A DNA stretch of 64,000 bases from Apostichopus japonicus. Its lineage: Eukaryota > Echinodermata > Holothuroidea > Aspidochirotida > Stichopodidae. Below the pieces are notes generated by a model. That model was not told the origin of the DNA. It ran no database searches and saw only the letters and a program-made list of their open reading frames with translations. The position numbers were made by a program, and so were the translations under genes. Below, one piece after another: positions 43,201 through 52,200 of this stretch. The stretch covers positions 14,733,001 to 14,797,000 of the forward strand of contig NC_092580.1 of NCBI RefSeq assembly GCF_037975245.1, written 5' to 3'. How positions within the stretch are numbered: the stretch's first letter is position 1; every line of letters starts with the position of its first letter.

Positions 43201-46200
43201 TGGGGGGATTAATGGATTACCTTCCGGACAAACTACTTATGCAGTTTTGCCATATGTGCCCAACCCACTAGAGGACATAATACCATCATCAACTTTCAAG
43301 CCTATGAGCATCTAGTTGAGACTCCTATATAGACCTGGTGCTATAATCTGGTCATGCAGTACCACCCAAACACATCAACTAGTTGGAAAGAAGGGGATGT
43401 AGGGAGGGGGTGGGGGAGGGGAAAGGGGAGGAAGAGATCCAGAAGGTGGTTGTCGTATCATAAATAATCCCACAGAGTGAAGTGTTTCTTTTTTCTTTTC
43501 TTTTTTGCTGTAAGTTGAGTTCTGATGGTGCAGGAAAAAATGCAATAAGATGCATATTTTGTTTGGTTTCATCAAATTTGTTATCAGTTTGTGGAGAACG
43601 TAAGGAGTGATAACCTGACAGACGTTCAGGAGGTATTAGATATTAGAAAGTCACATTCAATATTTCATTGAGCACATGTGTGAGGAGGCCAACCTTACAA
43701 CTTTGGAGTCCAGAGAGAAGATGAAGTAGAAGGAATAAGTAGTGAAAACCCCTTGCAAAATATAATACTGTTAATGACCAAAGTCATATTCGGACCAATA
43801 ATTAACTTGAAGGCCAGACATCCAATGCATGAGAGAGAGAATAGGTCTGGAATTACCAGCAGCCCAGCGCTTCTAAACATTATACAGTGGAGTGTTAGCT
43901 CAGTGGTTAACGCCGGTGCCTTTCAATCATAAGGTCCCCGGTTCGAGTCACTCCCAGATTAATGTATGTCGTCCAGTTACAGAGTTGTTGACAATTAACA
44001 ATTCATAATTATGGACGTTAAATATGAATGTAAGAGACTGACTTCGGTCAGCTTGCGGCTTTGATAAGCCTATGAGGCTTCTTCGCGAGTTCCTGCTTGC
44101 AGGAGAATCTAATATACATACATACAGACATTATACATCAATGATACATCAGAAAGAGTCAGTGCTCTGCTATCACTGAAAAAAATATGGTAGATGTAGT
44201 GTGCAATGGCTTCTGTAGATGATAGGTAGGGTACACTTACATGTAATATCTATGTGTGACAGAAAACAAGCATTCAATAAGACACTTACAAACCAGCGGC
44301 CACGCATTTGATCTTAAAGGGCTGCTCACGTAAGCCTTTGGCCTTGGTCGGCAGTTCAACAATGGTGGCAGCAATGTTGTCACCTGTTCCGTCTGAAAAA
44401 CCAAGTTCAAGAAAATTGGCAAATTAAGTAAAAGAGGTAAATAATTTGTTCTCCTTCAAAATGCTTACAAGTTTGCAACTAGAGCACTAGTGTAGAAAAA
44501 AGCTACCATAATGAAAGGCTGTAGTGAATTTGAACTTTGGTGATCTCAAAGGAGCATTGACTTTCACAAAGAGAAAATTTGTTGAAAGGCATCTATACAC
44601 CCAGCATAAAGAGCACGCAAGCTGGATAAATTGAGTTACCCTATAGTCATAAGTCAAGGTATCATATACACAAAACATCCCCTTTTCTTGGGTTCCCTGT
44701 ATTGCGTTTGGTAGGAAAGGAAGAAACTTGTTGAGTAACCATAAATACCTGTGATAGTTCTAAGCAACCTTAAATTTGATGCTAAAATCACCCACCCACC
44801 CAATGAATGATAACAGAAATACAGTAACCTGGACAACCAGTGGTCAACAACATATAATTATCAGTGATTGCCAAATACTCTTTGATGTATTGATTTCTAT
44901 GAAAGTAAAGAGGTTAACAGCAATATTAGTGACAATTGTCTGGCCCTAAAGCCCAGTCTGATCCTCTCCCTCACCCTATCTCCCAAAATCTCCCATGCAT
45001 AACTCTAGTACTGTAAGGAGTGATAAACAACAAATCAGTTATCAAATCAAATCAGTTGCTTGATAAGACAACTGTTTTTAACCTAGTAGGGCTGTTTTTC
45101 TGTTGTTTACAAATGTTTGTTTTTTCCAGATAGTGATTTATGTTGACCTCAATTGACTCATTTTACACTTAATGACGATGTAGATCAGGTCAAGTTTGAA
45201 ATTTCAAACAATGCAGCGAAAATTTGGCGGCATAAAATTTGCTCTTTTTGCACATGATGAATAATAACTTGATGGCACAATATAGGAGGTTGATGTGTCT
45301 AAGTTGGATCAATCACAATTTTGAGTTTTTGGCAAAAAATCTAGGAAAAACTCAAAGAACTTACTTATGAATCTGAATAAGGCACGTTTAATGGCTTTGT
45401 CAGATTTTGCTGTGAACATCTGACCCACTCACGCCACCCCACTCCCCAAATTTACAAGTACCTGCCTGTGCAGGGCATAGTTTTTCTGACAGTTCCGATC
45501 TAACGATTCCCTGTTCGCAATCCCATCCCCCACCCCCTCCCCCCCCTTCCCAACTCCATACTCCATCACCATTGTGACTTACCTGAAACACGAAGTACAT
45601 GTAATGGTGATCTCATGTAGTTTCCAAGGAGGTCATTGGCGGCGAAGCAATAGTAACCCGTTTCATCATCTGCAACAACATTGGCAAAGTGAAGGTCTCC
45701 GTCTTTAGACATACTGATACGATCGTCCAAGGCTACCTCTTTGTTGGTCTGGGCGTTTGACCAGTAGATACGAGGTTTGGGTGCACCGTCAGGGGCACCA
45801 CACTCAATGGCTCCCTCTTCACCTTCAGTGACTTCTTGTCTTAGTGTACCAACTTCTTCATAATTATCTTGATCTGGAGAAATCAAAGTGATAATAACAT
45901 CACAAACTTTGGATGAGCACAAACAAGGAAGGCAGACATCCAACAGCTAAGTCTTGTGATTCCTTGCTAATCTTTATCGTATGGGATCATTTAACACCAC
46001 ACCAAAGAGTTTCAATTACTTGTCGACCATTATTGACTTTCAGTGGTGAGCAAGTTTTTGCACCAATGCAGATCTGCAGATGTTGCTAAAAGTTCCCTCA
46101 AGTTTTACTTTTGTTACTATCATGTTTACAATGGTTTCAAGACTTCAAATTGTGTTGTGATGACCTCCGATGACCTTTGACCATCACCAATTTCACACTG

Positions 46201-49200
46201 GTTCCTTAACTCACCAAGGGGATCAGCCTTACATGACTAAAGTTTACTATTTCATTTATTGTTATTGTTTAAAGATTTTCAGAACTTCACCAACTTCAAA
46301 TACCCTTCTTGTACTCAGTGGGGGATGTACCTACCAATATTCAACCAAGCAGCTCTGTTAGTGTTTTCATGTTGACAAGGTTTTTAGAATTCTTAACAGG
46401 TTTTTAGACCTCTTCTCCAATTTCAGTGAGAGATAACTACCATTTATTTTATATCTATTATATATTAATAGTACTCTTATATTGACTCAAATGAACATAT
46501 TTATTGTAATGATAAAATTCAACACAAGCTTTACTTTTAAAGCAACCACAAGATTGTTTGCCCTGACCTGTATGACCTCAAATGAAATTTGGCCTCCAGA
46601 AAAGTTGATAGGTTTCTAGTCCTCATCTACATCCCAAGGGAAAGTTCAACCCAGTTGCAATTTTTGATTGTTTTGTATTTACAAGGTTTTGATACTTTGC
46701 CACCAAAATGGATCTACCTCCCAACAAAATAAGTTGAAGTAACTTTTCAGAGGTGTCACATGTATACATGCTAACATAAACGTCATCATCATCCTAAAGC
46801 TTTTAGTATTCGGGGAATCAAAGGGCAGTATATTTTGCTTGCAAGTGTGATACTTACAAGCATATATTGCTTGATACTTTGATGACAAGGCAGTTCCATG
46901 TTTGTTCGTTGCAAAACATTGGTAATCTCCTTCATCTGATATTTGAGGTGTTTGGATTGTGAGGACTCCATCTACCACCGATATTCTTGGATCATCAGGC
47001 AAGGCAGTACCATCGAATTCCCAGCGATACCTGGTTGGATAGAACAACATAACAATATGCCACGTCGAGAATTACCATATCCAGTCATCCTATCAAACCT
47101 ATCAGCTAATATAACCTGCAACATGATAGCCGAATATTACTGTCAATAACACTTCTGTAGACCTCAGTTTAAAATTGTTGACAATTATATTTCCAACCAA
47201 CTCATGGCTAATGGAAAAAAAAAAATATTTCATCTTGCACAGCCAAACTTGTACAAAAAAAAATTGTAGTACCACCTTACAATACCAGCAAACGAAAAAG
47301 TCCCAGAAGCTCACTTGTTTATTCACTACAACTGTTCTGTCATAATTCAAAACGATCTATCACACATTTTAAAATCTCACTTTCACCCTTTGAATTTTTT
47401 TTTTTCTGCTTCTGCTGAGAATCAGTTTCAGATTCTTAGCAGAATATTGCATACCAACAAACAGGAAACATCATTTTCAAAGCTCCACAAAATTTGGCAC
47501 ATTATGAGGGGTACAACACATCTCAAGTAGTAAATGTCCCCGAAATGAATCAATCAGGAAATGTTAGCTATGTTTTACTTCATTACTAATCATTAATTAT
47601 GGTTTTAATTAATCTCGTAAGTCATTAAGGAAAGAATGTGCCAGGTGCATGATGATATTTACGTAGGTGCTGGATTCCCTACGGCGGTACACCGCAACTC
47701 CATGCTGCTCCGCATATCCATGACCACCCCGAAGTCACCGTAGTCATATGGAAAACCTTGACGTTCAACATCTATCTTAGAAGGCGGAGACTCATCTGTA
47801 AAATCAGGAGTTATTTGTAAAAACAAGAAATTAAACACAGAACTGTAATGAAATACAATTATTGCTAGTATCATCTGCAATATTTTGTTTTTACTTGTGC
47901 AGTTCATATTAATATACCACTAACCATTCTTTATAGATAGAAAAGAATATAGCTAGTTTAGGATACTTTGCCTTGTTGAAGTGGGGTGGGTAACTATACA
48001 GTTAACAAAACTAGGGGGCATACTAGAAACAATCATTAAATTGTTAACAAGGTAATTTTCCTTTTCATACGTATCTTTTCCGTGCTACCATCAGTGAGCT
48101 GCCACACAACCTTACACACAATGCTAATTCTTTTTGCACTCCAAAAACCATTATTCTACATGTTTTAAGTTTATTCATACATAGCGCCCTCTTTTAATAA
48201 TATGCTGTCCAACACAGTTCTGTATGTATATCAGTAGCAGTTAACTATCACAAGGAAATTTCTTTTGGAGAAAAGTTGATCTCCTAAAATGGCTTATAGT
48301 TAAATACTTTTCAATTGCCTGAATTTTAATTACCACTAACCCTAACTTCCACCACTCCTTTACCTTCTCCTCATCAGAATCAATTGGCAAATCACTACAC
48401 ACAAAAGCAATTTCTGTTAGTCTTTGAATGTGTTGCAAAATGATAAAAAGCAATCGCTCAAATTCATGCCCTATACCTGTTTTGCCAGCCACACATACCT
48501 TATTCAGCCAAATTCCTTGCCACTCTCATAAGCTATTGTTGTTCTTCGGTTGTTTTGTTTTAGGGGAGAGTGGGAGCAGCACATATGAGGTGGGGCGTGG
48601 GAGGGGGGCTCATGCACTTATGTGAACTTTCCTCATACATGCGTCAGATATTTCAACAACAACAAAAACAGATTTCACTGGTTTTCAAACTTAATTATCC
48701 ATGAGTTACTTCTGTATTATAAAAAGCCTGACACTGGCAATTTAAAGAGTGTTATACAATGCTTGTTTATCAGAAAATGTAAAATACCAAAACAGAAAAT
48801 AAAAATATACCTGTTTTCATAATTGGTCCCAAAGTGACACTTCTCTCTCTATCTCTCTGAACATATCATGCTTATTGTCACTACAGTTTTAAGACTTGAT
48901 GTAAGCCATGCATCTGAACCTCTGTCAAGTCACCTCCCCCCCCCCTCCTTCAGTACCTTCCCCTTCCCTAGTTTCTAATATTCCTTTACCTAACACCACC
49001 CCTAAATGGGCTGACAGTTGATAATACACATACACTGTTCTTGGGAAAGCATTGTGATATCTATGGAGGTTATACGTAATCTTACATAACAAACTTAGTG
49101 TAGGAAGTATATGGATACAATCAACTAATGAAATCAATATGTATAATCATTAGCAGTACCACAGAACAATACTAGACAGACAAGATACCAGTACGAACGA

Positions 49201-52200
49201 CAATAATCCCAAACACCGAGTTAATATTAATCATTATTATATAGAACTTAACGATCAAAAGACCATCCACCAGCAGAAGGGAAAAATAGAAAGATAGATA
49301 GTGGTATATTAAAAACAATTAGGGATTCAGCATTCCTTCCCCCACTACTGTCCCCCCCCTCCCACTACCTGCCCCCCCTCCCGCCTCCCCATTTCACAAG
49401 ATTGATATAAAAATTTATGTGGTACTGTGCTCATCTTCAAACTGCAAACATATAAGCTGAACTAATCACTGTCTGCACTGCCACATAATATGCAATTAAA
49501 CCTTATGTGTTCTTAACTTTCTTTGGTGTTATTTTATTGAAATGTTTTATAGGATGATCCAATCAATGTTTTTGGCGCAAAGTGGTATCACAAGCACAAA
49601 AAAAGGCTTAATACACTATGAATTGATAAATGTTTTATACCAATGGACAAATTACAGCAAAGTTACATAGAAGAATCATTTTGTACCCTGGTTGCAATTG
49701 GATTCAGTCACCCCATGACTACCATACTCCATAGAAACAAATGGTATATTGATTCACCAACATGGTGTATTGATTCATCTCAAGACAGTGAACAAGAATA
49801 AATAAATTAGGGCCTGTTTACAATAGATCCGGATCAAACACCAAGCATCTACTTCAATAGAAATTGAAATGCTAGTTATGTTTAACATTTTGATACAGAC
49901 TTGAATATTGATCGACCTTGTAGATTTTAATGTGGGTAGACACCGGCATAGGAGCTCTGAATAAAATTTGAAGTGTCACTGTAAAAGACACTCTCAGAAG
50001 CCGAACAGACACTGGGATCAACAAGTGTCCTCAGTCCTCAGTAGAGTACTGCTGTGTATAATACATACACAGCATTTTCTTTGATTTCAGATCACATCTA
50101 CAGTATTTGCACACGTCACTTACAACTCCCAAAGTGTGTCATCACCAAAAGGCTTAGTTGATTCGATCGAGGATCTACTATAAATATAGGCTCTTACAGT
50201 TATTGAGCAGAATAATGTTCAATGTGTAATACTTTACCTGACAATTAATACAATATTTTCAATGTTAATAACGTTGCATATGAAACGGTGTTAATAGATG
50301 GGGGGGGGGGAGAAAGAAAAGAAAGGAGCAAACATGAAATACGATGAGTCGATGAGCAACAGCCATGCATACAATCAAAGTCAGGGAACATGTCAAGCAT
50401 TGATCATGCAAAGAGAAACAAAAAGAAGATGATAAAGAAACAAAAGAACGTCCTAAAGATGGGCCCTCAAAAATATCTGATTTTAGTATCTTCAATCTTT
50501 AATTCCACAAAATAAGACACTTATATCACAACTTTCAATGTAAAGATGAATGTTCTATGTATATGTTTGATATGTTTCCAATTTTTTGGGGGGGTTGCAT
50601 GGTTTCTATCTCTATTTTTCTGTGTTTTCTCTTTTTTCTGTGATTTATTGGACCTTTTCTTTCGGAGGGTCACATCATTGTTTGCCAGTGTATGACTTTA
50701 ACAGGCAAAATTTTTTTGAGTCCTTCATTTTGTGACAGAAACTTGACCCGTGCAGGTTAATCCACTCATCTGGTCACTGTAGCTCACTTCCGATACAGGT
50801 TGATGTTTCATACATTACATAATTTATACTAAGATATGACCAAACAATGATGCCTTGACCGACTCTGCATGAAAACTAATTACTAAATTCAGCTATATCA
50901 GTGTCTTACTTGCATCATTGTTATGTCAACACTTGATCATCAATTTTTAATCTCACCATAAATCATATTTAAGAGATATCCAGTTTCATTAACATAGATT
51001 TAGTAAATTCCTCTTTCCTTGACAATTGATATTGTGATGACAGTCACAGTGATGGTATAATGTAGTACATAAGAATGGTTAATTAAATGATTGAACTCTA
51101 TGTGTGAAGTGTGTTGTTTGAATACATTAGATGAATAGGGGCAGGTATAGAAGAAATTGTTTTTAATTCTGCACCCAATTTTACTTTACTTTCTTAGGGT
51201 GGGTGGGGATGGGGCTACAGGGAATCAAATCATTCCTTAACAATGTACAACCTAATACAGGCTATACAAAATCAAATTTAAGTTTTAATTTACTTAAAGA
51301 AACTTTGACAACCTAACCTTGATCTGCTCTCTTGTTGTAAAACTGTTGACACCTGCAGTTTTCTGCATTTGGATTTCAAATTTGATCAAACTTGGTGAGT
51401 AAAATGCTCAACTGACAAAGTTATTTTTCACATAATGTGCTTCAAATATGAGTTATCACTGATTCAATGGATATTCAATGGATATTGGATGAATATTCAA
51501 TGGATAGACTGCAAACAAATTCTTGACCCAACATTTCCATATTTTTTTCCATATTTATTTTCCATATATACAACAATGAGTATTAAAGATGCCAAATAAT
51601 ATTTTTTCTTCAAAATTTAACATACGTTTAGACTTCTGAAATTCCTTCATATGTATCCCTGCATGATGGGCTTTAGTATCATCCAAAGTGCCTTAAAGAT
51701 TTATCAAGAACAATGCAAACCGCTCAGCCTTATTAAGCCTGATTAACAACAAAAATGCTTCTGGATTGTTTTGAATTTTGTGTGCTAACTTACAATTTTC
51801 TTCTGTTATAGTTTATGGCCCTATACAGCAGCCACTGTTGTTTATATTATTTGAGTGATACAGAGACCCATAAATATGGATGTTATAGCTATATTGCTAG
51901 TATGAAAAATGTGTGTGTATGTTAGGATGTACCTTTACAACAGTCAATGGGGAATATAGCTACCCGCATACCAGTCGACTGTGTATAGTCGAGGGTGCTA
52001 CTGAGTGGTGGTGAGGAATAGAGGTACTATGAAAGGAGAACTACTGTAAGATAGGAAATAATGGACCATGATGCAGAGATGTTAAATAAATATAAGTAAC
52101 CAAAATCAAATAAAAAAAACAGGAATTAAACCAAACCGCATTGCATATATACCTTTATCTTGGGAAGGGGTATCATCACCAGCTGTATGGAGGGGCAAGA

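Noticed and set aside
43889-43956. Possible functional tRNA gene
   Set aside because: It has a closed acceptor stem and A/B boxes, but the anticodon loop is irregular and it is the head of a SINE with a 3' body and target-site duplication.
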